DNA of 64,000 bases from Luzula sylvatica (GCA_946800325.1 OX326959.1:20676862-20740861); one strand, 5' to 3'; numbered from the stretch's first letter, positions 11,651 through 25,008 are shown. Notes: a model not told the origin generated them from the letters alone. A program made the numbers and translations.

Positions 11651-11987
11651 AGATTGCAGGGCGTTATTTAGAAATATGTAGGAAACTCAATTATGTCATC
11701 TCGCACTGTGGAATTTGCTTGCTTTGAAAAAAGAGGTTACATGCCAAGTCACATTTTCTCGAAGCTTTGGGTGGACATTCGAAATTATGCAAAACCTTTC
11801 AGGTCATCATTTGATTCAACCCGTTGATTAGACAGACCAATGCGGCAACGACCACAAAGAAAAAGCAAAGAAGCAAGAATCACTATTTTTGCAAATTTGT
11901 TAATAATGTCTATTTCATAAAAAAGAACTTGTTAGTTTCGTGGATACTAATAATGAAAGGTCCATCATGTCTTAGTTTAAATTATGG

Positions 11988-12462
11988 GCTATGTTGCACG
12001 GATACAACAGATATCGTATTCGATATCATACGGATACGACGATACGATAATTTTTTTAAAAATATATAGGATACGATACGATTATTATATATAATATTTT
12101 ATTATTTTATTAATTATAATTTATATAGTATATATATTTGACATAAAATATCTTAAAAATTTGTTTTTACAGATATAACATCTTATTAAGTAAATGTTTA
12201 TTTTATTTAGTTATATATTTATATGTATTACTCATTTATTTCGATTTCAAATTTTTATTTTTATTTTTCAAGTATATTTTTGTATACATTAGAAGTATCT
12301 GATAAGTATACGGAACTATCCGAGAAGTATCCATTATTATTTTGAAATAAAATATTCGGATACGGCACGTGGAGTATCCGATACGTGTCCGACGAGTGTC
12401 GGTATCCGATACGACATCCGATATGATACGGTTTGATTTTTGAAGTATCCGCGCAACATAGC
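11988..12462. mobile_element. MITE with GCTATGTTGC termini, 475 bp
   Basis: Terminal inverted repeats GCTATGTTGCACGGATAC and its inverse (one mismatch), flanked by a 6-bp duplication TTATGG (11982-11987 and 12463-12468). The interior is full of GGATAC/GTATCC motifs. Duplication copy A does not contain it. Related GTATCCGATACGATACGG sequence occurs alone at about 26170-26200. The superfamily is not clear to me. Confidence 0.8.
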
Positions 12463-13786
12463 TTATGGGGTTATACATGAACCTCCTTGAACACAAAAAA
12501 GGCTTGATTAGTATTATAAATTAATATTATTAATAATATTAATTTGATTAAAATTTGAATTAACTGTCTAATTAAATTGACACGTCAATTAATATGTATT
12601 ATTATAATTTATCGATGTATCATCTAAATACGTTAATTAACAATTAAATTCTTAATGAGGCAATTAGAAGGACTAATCAATTCACCTAATTTTTTTTCCC
12701 ATCCGGTGTTTGGAATGAGTTTGGGAGGGACAGGTATAGGTTCCCTTAATCTATATAATGGACTAAATACATCACCTAATATTTTTTAGAACAATATTTA
12801 TTTCGAATAAAATACACTATTAGTATAAAATCATTAATTCTACTGTTTATTTTCCCCTCCCAATTTTTTTGTCATGTACAGATGTATTTTATATCCCCGC
12901 AACGAATCTTGACAAGATTCGTAGCTGTATATAATTAACAAATTAATTTATTATTATATGAATGATAATTTAAAATATGTCCCAACTTAAATTTTTAATT
13001 TGATCATCTGCCTCATTTAAACATTTATTCAAATATGTAATTAATATCTATTAACGTAATAATTAAATAATTATACCAGTCAATATCAAAATAAAAGTAT
13101 TTTGAAAATATTGTAAAAGATTTATAAAAAATTAATGTATACTAAAATAAAGTTGTTAAAAGAATATTTAGTTGCCAATATATTTTCAAGGTGCCGATAT
13201 TTTTGTTTTGGTCTTAGTTTTTTAAATTGTTTTATAAATATGAATTTATTGATATAATTTATGAGTATGAATATAATTCTTATTTGTCTTATTTTTGTAT
13301 TCACCTGTCACGGGACGTGTTCCGTTATGGTGTGATTCGAGATATACATTACTGCAAATCTTGGAGCTTTGCAAGCATGTTTCTACGCATTAATGCAAAC
13401 TCGCATTTTTTAATCAATTTTTGACTAATTTTCTTTTGTGAAATTATCACAATTATATTAATCATTATAAGGTGCAAAATCTTAATCATATATTAACTAT
13501 AATTTTTTGATGATTATAATTTTTATAAGAAATTGATGTGTTATTTTTACGTTTGTCTCGAAATTGAGTATTTTAGACTCAATTATGGAAAATTTTAGAA
13601 ATTTGAATCGCCTAATATTAATGATTTGATGTATTTTCATTTGTGTGATTAACACGTTGAACCGATTTTATTAAATTATTTTCAATTCAGAACAAAATTA
13701 CATTATAAAATATAGATACATAATAAATGTAAGATTTTTAACGTCCAATACTAAATTAATATATAATCATATAATACATACATTGT

Positions 13787-13948
13787 TTGAGGGCGGATTC
13801 GAACCCTAGCCCTCCTAGTCTGAAGCCTAATGAGTTCACCAACTGCATCATGATATCCACTTATGTTGCGAGAAATTGTGGATTCGAGTCTCATTGACAC
13901 CAATGAAAGAAGGACTAACAAATCTTCTCCATTTACTCGTATTTTTTT
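13787..13948. repeat. tRNA-like patch and SINE-like 3' part, copy B
   Basis: Duplicate of 10262-10426, with the B box complement GGATTCGAACC at 13795-13805 and the SINE-family tail CTTCTCCATTTACTCG. Confidence 0.55.
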
Positions 13949-14003
13949 ATATAAAGCATACATAAAATATTATTAGTGTACGTTGGCACTTACGTTGACA
14001 CTC

Positions 14004-14672
14004 AAGATCTTACAACGAAACAACATAAATTATATTCAAACGAATCATAAAAATATAAACATTAATATATTGGTATATAAATTTAGTTTGAGAAGATAAT
14101 ATCATCATTATATTAAAATGATGCAGCAGGAGTAATATCTTAGTTTAATATTATTTATTTTTATTTTATTTAAAAAAGTACATTTTCCTTGTAAGATTAA
14201 TTTATTTGAATTAGGGGGGAAATTTCGTTTTCCACAATTTAAAAATGATTCTTTCCCAATCAATTTTGAAGCAATAGAGACCAAGACATTAACAATTGGA
14301 ATCTTGCCAACCTCAAATTAAATGAATGCAAATGTATCTGCCGCCATTAATTGTATTTTATAATGTCCCTCCATAGGCCAGTTACCAGTATGGCAAGGAT
14401 CCCTTTCACTTTCAGTCCGGTATGAAATCTTCATACCTACTTTTAATAATTTTATAACAAATTTTTGTAATGTTCATAATTTTATAGCAAATTCATGGTG
14501 TTCCTTTTACAAATGTCAATTTTACAATTGTTTTGCTACCTGTATAAAAAAAAAAGCAATGTTTTATGTTATGATATATCGGTTCATATCGTTTTGATTA
14601 TAATTTACATGTAATTTTGACAATGTGCGTGATAACTTATAACACCGTTGTTATCTAATGGATTATAATTTA
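14004..14672. other. intergenic, no feature recognised
   Basis: AT-rich sequence between the segmental duplication and the Helitron. No ORF, inverted repeat or known motif stands out. Confidence 0.5.
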
Positions 14673-16720
14673 CTAGCATTACCCCCGCGCAATTGCGCGG
14701 GGATGTTCGGGTTTATAAGTAATGTAGTTGAAAAAAATTGTTGTTCGTTTTGTGTATGTGACTTTCTTTTTGTAATCATTATTATATGTGTAATTTAGTG
14801 TGTTGTGTGCGAGTGAAATTTTGTAGCAAAAATCGTTCGAAAATTTTAAGAGCCGGATTTCTTGAATAATTCAAACGGTTATTGCTAAAAAAATTATCTA
14901 TATTTTATACTTCATAAGTAAAATAAGGAAAAATAACGAATGAGTCGTCATGAAATTTATTAAGAACATAATAGTTCAGAAAACATTGCTGAAAAAAAGA
15001 GTGTTTTTAATTTCACAAATCTTTAATTTCGCTACATATTTAGTACAAATATTTTTCGTCCTTTGTGTGGTCAGCCAACAACAAAGTTTGACGATGTCAT
15101 CGCTAACCGTTTCGTTCGAATCTTTAATTTAAATTATGTCATGATTATTCGCACATCCATGATTTGGTATATTTTTAACCCCCTAATTTTTTTTGGATAT
15201 TATAAAAAATTCTCTATCTTTTCGTAAACTCCCAAAAAAAAAAACTCTTTACCAAACTTTTATTTTAAAATACTCCTTATGGATGATATTAATTTTTTTT
15301 TTCCAAAATACCCTCCAAATCTCATATGTAATAATTAAAACTTATTTTTGTTATTTTTTATTAATTTTAAGAAAAATTCATAAACACTTCTTAACACGTA
15401 GTGATTTAAAAAAATTTAAATTATTACATATTTTGTTTATATAATTTTAATATTACATTCTTTATTCATAAAAAACTAACATTAAATGATAATAAATAAA
15501 CACCTTGCAAATATATTCATAGAAAATATCTATTTAAACATCTATTTTTTATTTTAGTTTTCTTTTTATGTATTTTTAAATATTTGCAAGATGTTCTTTT
15601 ATTAATATTGTTCAACTTATTATAATTTTATTTTAGTTTTTCAAGAAAAATAATAAAGGACCAAAATATGAATTTTAAAACTTCGGAGGACAAAAATGCA
15701 AATATAAAGGACCAAAATGTGAAAAAAGGACAAAAATATAATTTTTTTTTTTAAATATGACCAATTTGAGGCCCCCGGACTAAAATGTAAATTTCAAAAC
15801 TTCGAAGGGCCAAAATGCAAATATAAAGGACCAAAATGAGAAAAAAAGGACCAAAATGTAAATTTTTTTCGAAAAAAGGACCAATTTGTAAATAAAAAAG
15901 GACCAAAATGGAAAAAAAGGACCAATTTGTAAATCAAAAAGGAACAAAATGTAAAAAAAATATTTTTTTTTACAAATAGGCCCCTGGTGACGTGGCTGCA
16001 ACAGGCAAGAAAAATAAGAAAGGACCAAAATGTAAATTTTAAAACTTCGAAGGACCAAAATGCAAATATAAAGGACCGAAATGTGATAAAAAAGGACCAA
16101 AATGTAATTTATTTTAAAAAACAGGACCAATTTGAGGCCCCTGGACCAAAATGTGAATATTAAAATTTCGAAGGACCAAAATGCAAATATAAAGGACCAA
16201 AATGTAATTTTTTTGTTAAAAAAAGGACCAATTTGTAAATCAAAAAGTACCAAAATGTAACAAAAATATTTTTTTTTACAAATAGACCCCTGGTGACGTG
16301 GCTGCCTGGACTACAATGTAAATTTCAAAACTTCGAAGGGCCAAAATGCAAATATAAAGGACCAAAATATAAAAAAAAGGACCAAAATGTAATTTTTTTT
16401 CGAAAAAAGGACCAAAATGCAAATATAAAGGACCGAAATGTGATAAAGAAGGACCAAAATGTAATTTTTTTTAAAAAACAGGACAAATTTGAGGCCCCTG
16501 GACCTAAATGTGAATATTAAAACTTCGAAGGACCAAAATGAAAATATAAAGGACTAAAATGTAAAAAAAAGGACCAAAATGTAAATTTTTTTTTAAAAAA
16601 GGACCAATTTGTAAATCAAAAAGGAAAAAAATGTAACAAATTTTTTTTTTTTTTACGAATAGGCCCCTGGTGACGTGGCTGCACCAGGAGGCAGCAAATC
16701 CCCTTGCATTAGTATATAGA
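14673..16720 (-). mobile_element. non-autonomous Helitron, 2048 bp
   Basis: Minus-strand Helitron with all terminal hallmarks. The 3' end is ...GGGGGTAATGCTAG followed by host T, with a perfect hairpin palindrome CCCCGCGCAATTGCGCGGGG (14683-14702) 10 bp from the end. The 5' end is TCTATATACTAATGC at 16720, next to host A. There is no Rep/helicase coding sequence. About half of the interior is a GGACCAAAATG-type tandem repeat, listed separately. Insertion between A and T is consistent with the flanks. Confidence 0.88.
15640..16690. repeat. AAAGGACCAAAATGNAAAT tandem repeats inside the Helitron
   Basis: Dozens of degenerate short units (GGACCAAAATGTAAAT, GGACCAATTTGTAAATC) are arranged in a higher-order pattern: three blocks each end in a shared AGGCCCCTGGTGACGTGGCTGC-type segment near 15973, 16276 and 16660, so the large period is about 300-380 bp. 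The long open frames seen on both strands here are by-products of the repeat. Confidence 0.85.
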
Positions 16721-17296
16721 TAGATAGATATGTTGTTTAATTCACTGCCAAAACTAGTAGTGATACTGGCAATTTATATATATTTCGTGTCATGTGTTTG
16801 GAGTGTGTTCAACGGGCAAAATAAAAAGAAACAAGCTGTCACATGACGTTTCCTATGACGGTAAAATTGAGACAAATTAAAAGAAAGAATTTTGGTTAAG
16901 AATTTCTCATTTTGTTAATGACATTCATTGATTTTGAAATAAGAAAATACAAATAGCAAAATGTATGGCGGAATTGTTTATAAATCTATTTACTATTTAT
17001 TGAATATTATTTATTGAGAGTATGAAAACGAAAATGCTAAAACGATTTTTTAGTATTGGACAAAATAAAGGAGCTTTTTTAGCCCATGTTTCATGTTTGA
17101 CAACAAGACAAATAAAGATAACCTATTTTATTTATTTAAACTTTTTTTTGTTCAATTTTTAGCCCACGACTTTTTTTGAGTATTAGAAGAGATAAGAAAT
17201 AAGAAATTTAAGCATAAAATGAGTGGATTAAATTAGGTTATCATCCTTTCTTTTGTGGTGATAATTTTATTACTTTCTTAATCATTTTTAACATTT

Positions 17297-17362
<66 letters not shown>

Positions 17363-18508
17363 CAGTGATTTAAATTGCGGCGCAATTTCGTCGTCATACC
17401 GCAAATCGCAATAAATATTTCTAAAACACAATAACCCGACCTACTAAATAGCGTCGTAATATCGTGCAATATCGGAGATTATATATAAATTACAGTCCAA
17501 TCGAATAAGAAAAATATTTATTGTATTCGATGATTGGCATGATAATTGGTTTATACATTAGAATTTTTTTAAAGTATTATTTATGCAAAGTTTAGTATTT
17601 GCAATAGTTGTATTTTTTTAGACAAACATATATGTTTTAGTAAATAATATAATTATAATATAATAAATGTTTGATTATCCGAATGTTATTCGTATTCGAT
17701 AATATTCGAACCGTAGTAACCGGTTATTATCCGGATACTGATAAGGTTTGACCAATGTCCGTCCATATACGTATACACACAATTTACATCCTACCCATTA
17801 TAATTTATACACACATGGACATGTATATAACTAAAATATGTTTAGAAGATATAAACCATACATTAATATATTTCAAAATGACTATAAATATGTAAAAGAC
17901 ATAACACGTAGTCGAAATTTTTATATCTTACATATACAAATGTATACAAATGTATATTTCGGAATGTTAACTTAAAAATGTATCATGTTTAAAAAATACA
18001 TTGGAGCCAGAATAATACCAATGATATTTTGATAATTTTAAATTTATAAGCCAAAATAGTATTTTGATAATTTCAAAATATTCTATTCTGAAGCCAATAA
18101 TATGATATATCTCAAAATTTATCATACATCCTCATCAAACATCATTACAAAATTAAGAAATAAATAAATAAATAAATATAACCTATAAAAAACTTGTGTT
18201 GACTGTTGTGTTATATAAGTGCTGTGGTCACTAATGTCAGTCCCAACAATTTCTATGTTCATAACTTTTAACTCAACTATATATATTTGACTGCTAATAA
18301 CTTTCTGTCCTTTTTTAACCGTTCCCTTCAAAGTGCTGTGTAAATATCCAACTATTTCCATATTCGAATATAATTCAGATATTATGGAATAGAATTAATT
18401 TCGGATACTAAAATGATTATTATAATATAATTAAATTATTTATTAAAAACTATTCAATAAAAAAAAACAATTTAATTTCAAATATTATTTTATAAAATTA
18501 TCAGTTTT
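16721..18508. other. intergenic, with (AT)30 microsatellite and a GCGGCGCAATTTCG repeat
   Basis: 17301-17360 is (AT)30. It is followed by TTCAGTGATTTAAATTGCGGCG, the same type of sequence found inverted before the (TA)n at 59350-59525, so a shared repeat element abuts both microsatellites. The rest is AT-rich with TATTCGGATA-like motifs and no recognisable gene. Confidence 0.6.
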
Positions 18509-18722
18509 TTTTTTTTTTGAGTAAATTCGGAGAGGGCTCAAAGTCTCCCTTCCAAACACAATTTCCTTTTTTTTTATTTTTTTTATTACAAACTCGTAGG
18601 CCACACACTCTATTCATTCATTTAACATTTAATCTATAATTCAGTGTCTCCGCCGGGAATCGAACCCCACACCTCTCGCTCCCTAGCCAAGAGGTGTGAC
18701 CAACTAGGCTAACTCTAGTTGG
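18509..18722 (-). mobile_element. tRNA-derived SINE with target-site duplication
   Basis: Read on the minus strand from 18722: a box A-like TAGCCTAGTTGGTCA, a box B GGTTCGATTCC, a short body, and a 3' run of A (the T-run at 18509-18518 on the plus strand). It is flanked by a perfect 16-bp duplication TAAAATTATCAGTTTT at 18493-18508 and 18723-18738. This is a complete, fairly recent SINE insertion. Confidence 0.88.
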
Positions 18723-18738
18723 TAAAATTATCAGTTTT

Positions 18739-19382
18739 AGTAAAACAAAAAAATATTATTATGTCAAATTCCAGTATCTTTAACAAAAAGAAGTCACAAA
18801 AAATGAGAAAAAAAATATAACGAGTACAAATTTGAATATTATTATTATCCGAAACCGTCAATATTTCAATCTGATATATGTATTAATCTTCGTAATTATC
18901 TTAATCCGTATCTATATCTGAATATATCCGATAATCATATCCGCAAATAAAATCGTTTCATCATTAGATATTTGAGTTTGCACTTACTTAATATGTACTC
19001 TGCCACAACATTAGCTTTTCCGCCACACATTTCTTTCCGTACTCTGCTCCCTCCACGTAGCCTTGCACCCGGGCCCCTCGACTTCCGATCCAAAAACAAT
19101 TCTCACTTTTCATGTAACAAGTCCGTTTATTATGTAATACTGACTCGTTACGTTATATACAAATATTATTTGCACAATGCAGGTTTAGTGTTTTATTCCG
19201 TATTTGACCTTCCTACCTTCCCGCTCGTAACGGACACGCTAAGGTTATTTTCGTCATTTCGCAGTATCACCTCATATACAAAATGAACTGTGTTTCGTCA
19301 CCGGAAAGCACCAGACCTTTGCCAAAAAGAAAACAAAACTCAGTAAAGAGAGAGAAAGGCAAGGTAGAAAGGTTGATCAACG
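18739..19382. other. upstream region of the MATE gene
   Basis: AT-rich sequence with a TATTATCCGAAAC stretch like that near 17700, then a more GC-balanced 400 bp that should contain promoter and 5'UTR. The purine-rich sequence just before the ATG (about 19320-19370, AAAGAGAGAGAAAGGC) looks like a leader. I cannot place a TATA box with confidence. Confidence 0.4.
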
Positions 19383-22300
19383 ATGGAGAATGGAAGTGAA
19401 AATCAGTTGAATAAGAAGCTTCTAGAAGAAGTGAAGGAGGAATCTCCCTTGTTAGATCAGGCGAAGGAGATCGATCAAGAAGACGAATGGGAGAAAGTGA
19501 GTACCGGAAGGAAGATTATCGAAGAGAACAAGAAACTATGGGTCGTAGCTGGGCCGTCGATCTTCACTAGATTTTCGACGTTCGGCGTGACGGTGATCAG
19601 TCAGGCTTTCATCGGTCATATAGGATCTACTGAGCTTGCTGCCTATGCGCTTGTTTCTACCGTTCTCATGCGATTCTGTAATGGAATCCTGGTATGTATA
19701 TCTCGATTTCGAACGTTCTTGATTAAATTTTCGTATTTTTTTGCTTGATTTTTTTTAGCGGAATACGTTTTTTTTCCTAGATCGAGAAATTAGCGTTCCA
19801 TTTATGAGACGCGTGCGTTTTTGTATCTTTGCACTCAGTTTTTTTTTCTGCATTAAATTCTGCTGCTGCCTGCAGAGCAGCAGACTGGAGGGTACTGTGT
19901 ACAGTACGCATAGTGTATTAAACAACACTTGGCGTATTATGTACGGTCCTGCTAATTAGCTTAATCAGTACAAAATTTTAAAATTCGTGTATAAGTAGAA
20001 AATATTTTAAAGGGAAATATATATATATTCGGATTTTTTGGGCTATTTTTGGTACACTAGAAATAGGAAGAAAATAATCTCTAGACTGATAATACGTATT
20101 GTTTAACCGGGGTCCGTGGATCGGTTTCTCCCAGCCCCACGTTGCTTATCACGTGATTCGAGGTTTATTAATAAACTATTATTTACTGTGCATAATGAAT
20201 AAATGTTTTTCTCTTTGTCCATAAATTCAACTATGTAATTTTCTAAATATCTGTACTATATATATTATATACTATAGTATATATGTTCGTCGTAGCACAT
20301 GTATGAGAATGATGGAAATTGAGTTTGTTTTTCTAGATACCTAAATTTAGGCTTTATCATATTAGATTAGATTAGATATTCATTTATTTAATGCTCTCAT
20401 GTGAGGAGCATGGGTCTTCCATTTGTTAGAATCATCCAATATACCTAAACCTAGGCCACAAAACGATAAAACAATTGTAATTTAACCTGTCATTGTTAAC
20501 TATTCCCAAAAATTAAATCAATCTATGTGCTTTGATGTTAATTTTAGAAACGAAGACTACTCATAAAAAGTAAACAACAAAAATAGAATGAAATAAAATA
20601 ATTATTTTGCAATAATCTGCAATGTACCAATGAAATTTTTTTGAAGAAAAACAAACAAATTCAAATAATATTCAAATAAATAAATATGATTTATCCAGTG
20701 TCAAAATTAAAATAATTAAAATAGAATAATAAGACAAATTAGATTCTAAATGATTTATCATGATTTGTTATATAATATAATTTAACATTTACTGTATTTA
20801 TTATTGTATTGCATCTTGAGGGATATTAAATAAAACAAATATAATTTTTAATCGACGGCTCAGAAAACCATAATTTTTGTCTGATCGAAATAAATGACAA
20901 GTGTGTGGTTGGTTTGGCGTTCTTTCTCGTCTTTTTTTTTTGGACTTTAGTTTGGTTACGTATTCATTCTGGATCGTTGAGAGCCAGATTTGGGGAGACG
21001 AGTGGGGGGACCCGACCCAACCCTTGGTGATGATAACAAATCTACTATTTCTGCCCTTAGATCGTTGCCCAGTGGGCATTTAAGCACCGTCGGATCTCTG
21101 TTCATCACGTGTTTCAATCAATGTAATCCTCTCCGTTAGACCATTATTTTCAATCAATGGAGAAATCCAGTTTTCCCACTTCATTGAATATTCTACTTTT
21201 CCCCCACGTGAATGTCAAATCAGAGGATACAAATTTCGAGTTTTGAACTGGGTGAAATTTTGCCTTTTGCATGTGGTTTTGATTCATTGAACTTGACCAA
21301 TCAAATGGAAAATAAGTCGTGCAGGTCTCGAATTTCTGATACCCTGTTTACTTCTTTCCCCAATTTAATATTTAATATAAATAAATATAATAACCAAAGC
21401 ACAAATAATTTTTGGCACTCTATTACTCTTTCGATTGGTTTGGCGGAAAAACACAGACCCATCTTTTTCATTAGCATTGCTTTCAATTCAATTTTCTTTT
21501 TAGTCTTTTGTTTCTTTTAATGACCATTTTAAATTTTAATCATAGAAGATTTAAAGGGATAATACTAATAATTTCTTTCCACTAGACGGCTTTGGTAATG
21601 GGTCAAAAGTTAGGCCAGTAAGCAATTAGTTAATTGAACTACAATGATTATGTTAAGACCAAATAAATCTTTTCTAATTCACAATTTATTCTAGTAGTTA
21701 TGTCACCTGAAACAATTTATTATGATTTTTTAAATACATAAATGTTAAATTAATTAAGTTTCACAATTTTCATTTTCAATGACCATTTTCTCAAAGATTA
21801 AAAAACCTACAACTCTCCAAAATATTAAAAAAAAATCCTACTTTAATTTTTCAAAATAATTAGGTTGTCTAAATTTTTGTTCTTTTTATCACTGCAGTTA
21901 GGAATGGCAAGCGCACTGGAGACACTCTGCGGCCAATCATACGGCGCCAAGCAATACCACATGCTCGGAATCTACCTCCAACGATCCTGGATAATCCTCT
22001 TCGCTTGCTCCTTAGCCACCCTCCCATTCTTCATCTTCACGACCCCACTCCTCATATTCCTCGGCCAAGACGCTGAGCTGGCGAGGGTAGCGGGCGTAAT
22101 TGCCCTCTGGTTCATACCCGTCATGTTCTCGTACGTCTGGACCTTCACTCTGCAAATGTACCTCCAAGCCCAGAGCAAAAACATTATCATCACGTACCTC
22201 GCAATGGTCAACTTGGGGTCGCATTTGATATTCAGTTGGTTATTCGCTGTCAAGCTTCAGTTGGGAATTCCTGGAGTGATGGGGAGCATGATTCTGGCAA

Positions 22301-23581
22301 TGTGGATCCCGGTTTTCGGACAACTGGCGTTTGTTTTCTTTGGCGGCTGCCCGGAAACCTGGACCGGATTTTCGATGTCCGCTTTCCATGATTTGATGCC
22401 TATTGTTAAACTCTCCGTCTCTTCTGGCGTCATGCTCTGGTAAACGAACCTTTAGTTTATAATTCGTGTTGATTATTCGGTGAGAAGTATTTTGATTGTG
22501 AATTTTGTATTTATAGCTTGGAGCTGTGGTACAATACGATATTGGTTCTTCTTACTGGTTACATGAAGAATGCTGAGGTGGCCATTGACGCTCTCTCAAT
22601 CTGGTACTGAATCTTTACATATAAAATAGTATAATAAATAAATTAATGTGTTATTTATTAATTTATTTTTTTGTATTTTGCCAGCTTGAATATTAACGGG
22701 TGGGAAATGATGATTTCGGTGGGCTTCTTAGCCGCAGCAGGGTAATTAATGGATATTTTTAACCACAATTTTCTCTCTTTATGATTATTTTGAAATTAAT
22801 GGAATTTATGATTTTTAGAGTGAGAGTGGCGAACGAATTGGGAGCGGGGAGTGCGAGGAAGGCGAAATTCGCGATTCAGAACGTGGTGATTCAATCGTTC
22901 TTAATCGGCTCGGTTTTATTCGTTGTATTCTTGCTAGTGAGAGGAAGTTTAGCGTATGTTTTCACTAATGATATTGCTGTGGCCAAAGCCGTTAAACACC
23001 TCTCTCCTCTCCTCGCGATCTCCATTCTTCTCAACAGCGTTCAACCCGTTCTCTCAGGTACTTTTTTTACCGTTTCTCTTTCTTCTAATTCAAGTAGTTT
23101 GAATTCGAGGGGTAATTTTGTAATTTTGATGGGTGTAGGAGTCGCGGTTGGCGCGGGATGGCAAAGCGTGGTCGCTTATGTGAATATAACCTGTTATTAC
23201 TTAATCGGAATTCCTCTTGGAGGTTTACTCGGTTACGTTTTTAACTACCATGTCGAGGTTAGGGTCTTTTTCGCAATTATTTTAAAATGTAGGGATTCTT
23301 TGCATAAATCTTGATTGGTTAATATTTTCAGGGTATTTGGGTGGGAATGTTGGTGGGAACACTGGTGCAAACCATTGTACTGCTTTTCATTACGATGCGA
23401 ACCGATTGGCAAAAACAGGTAATTACTAATTACAAAGAATCAAGGGTTGTTTATGCAATTATACCCTAAACATGTCTAAAATATCTTTGTTAATTAGGTC
23501 ACAATTTCACAAGGCCGATTGAAAAGGTGGTACATGGAACAAGAGAGGAGAAATAACAATGCTGACGAAACTACCCCTTGA
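19383..23581 (+). CDS. MATE efflux transporter (protein DETOXIFICATION family)
   Basis: Multi-antimicrobial extrusion carrier, expected to export organic compounds or metabolites in exchange for protons or Na+ at the plasma membrane or tonoplast. Exons: 19383-19691, 21898-22439, 22517-22603, 22685-22741, 22819-23057, 23139-23257, 23332-23418, 23498-23581. All junctions are GT-AG and the joined frame gives 507 aa, normal for the family. Visible family signatures are KLWVVAGPSIFTRF and ISQAFIGHIG in the first helices, then LGMASALETLCGQSYGAKQ and MLGIYLQRSWI at the exon 1-2 join, and RVANELGAG in exon 5. The hydrophilic N-terminus and the Lys/Arg-rich C-terminus fit a 12-helix topology. It resembles the Arabidopsis DTX20s group from memory; the substrate cannot be told. 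Intron 1 (2.2 kb) is large but shows no clear transposon. Confidence 0.95.
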
Positions 23582-24640
23582 ATATTTCATTTGAGGGATT
23601 AATGTGATTTTTGCAAGGACAAATTAGAGCCAATATATAGTGTTGTGATGCGAGAGAACTTCTAGATGGGAAATTAAGGAAGTTTTTGTTGGGTGAATTG
23701 GCATGCGTGTTAAAAAAGAAAATGCAGAAAAAAAAGAAGAAAAAGTTGTGTATGGTTTCTTTTCATTTTTTATTCTTTTTTCTGTATTAGTTCGTATTTT
23801 CCATCAGTTAATGCAAGTTTCCGTGGAAAGAAAAATGTGTCGTTATTTTCTTAGAAAAAAATGACGAATTAAAATTCATCTCGTCTAGACATTGAAATAT
23901 CATGTATTCATGTTTAGTCTGAATAAGAGAGAAAATATTAAATGTATTTTTATTAAGGACCCTTTTGATAAAAGGGTAGTTTGGGTACTCAAATTATTAA
24001 CATTAATTACATCAAATTTTTTTCTCCATTACTTCTAACAAAAATTCTTTCCATTTAATCTCATGTAATTTGTTGTCTATTTTTTCCTTATCTTTCTCTC
24101 TCTCCCTGTCCAGCCGCACCTCTCTATCCCTCCTTCCCTCCTTGCTCCGGCCATCTCTGAGACCATTTCTTCTCCTCTCAAACATTGGTGGTATTAGTAC
24201 TATTAAACAATAAACTCAAATCACACAAAAATTAATGACATTTTTATTTACTTGCTCATATAAGTGAGTGAACTCGAAAATATTAATCAAATTAATAAAA
24301 AAACAATAATATAATCAAATTCTTGTCTTTGAGTTCCATCCAATTCATTAGATTCTTGATCCTATTTTGGACACACATGCAGTACATGATGCTTTGTCAT
24401 AATTGGTGAATAAATTATTGAATGTAATATTAGTGATTATAAGATATCAATATTCCTTCCTCTAAAAATATACTATAGTTTTAGAGCTTCTTTTTTTATC
24501 TCTCTTGGCATGATAAGATAGAAGAAACGTAAATTAAAATGGTTGGGTATAGAGGTTGTTTAAGATCTGTTGGATAACAAGAATTTTCAATTCGTTTGTA
24601 TCTAGAGTTCCTCCGGTCAATGGTACTTAAGAGTAGTTTC
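23582..24640. other. 3' region of the MATE gene and intergenic DNA
   Basis: Begins with the probable 3'UTR (to roughly 23950). It then contains a CT-rich stretch (24090-24180) and AT-rich DNA. No gene is seen. Confidence 0.5.
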
Positions 24641-24644
24641 AATC

Positions 24645-25008
24645 GTTTGACACAAAAATCTTATGTTGTGAGAGGTTGTGGGTTCGAGTCACATTGACAC
24701 TAATGGATGGAGGACCATCGAGTCTTCTCCATTTACTCGTTTTTTGCCAATAGGCTCATGGCCCAGTGGTTGGGTGTGAGACACAAAAATCTTATGTTGT
24801 GAGAGGTTGTGGGTTCGAGTCTCATTGACACTAATGGATGGAGGACCACCGAGCCTTCTCCATTTACTCGTTTTTTGCCAATGGGCTCATGGCCCAGTGG
24901 TTGGGTGTGAGACACAAAAATCTTATGTTGTGAGATGTTGTGGGTTCGAGTCCCATTGGCATCAATGGATGGAGGACCATCGAGCCTTCTCCATTTACTC
25001 GTTTTTTT
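24645..25008 (+). repeat. tandem trimer of a tRNA-derived SINE
   Basis: Three head-to-tail copies with a period of about 131 bp (unit ends near 24746, 24877 and 25008). Copies 2 and 3 contain a box A-like TGGCCCAGTGGTTGG; all three contain a box B-like GGTTCGAGTC, and the tail is CTTCTCCATTTACTCGTTTTTT. Copy 1 lacks the box A half. Dispersed single copies are at 10262-10426, 13787-13948 and, inverted, 27983-28090. Confidence 0.85.

Larger units (their letters stand above)
10795..14003. repeat. segmental tandem duplication, copy B
   Basis: Partner of 6735-10475 in direct orientation. It lacks the Helitron of copy A but carries two MITEs (11131-11491 and 11988-12462) absent from A, so both copies took insertions after the duplication. 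The two can be used to define empty sites. Confidence 0.85.

Noticed and set aside
15780..16520. Open frames of 157 and 75 codons on opposite strands
   Set aside because: Both come from the GGACCAAAATG-type repeats in the Helitron; composition is monotonous (FWSF, GPKCKY) and matches no family.
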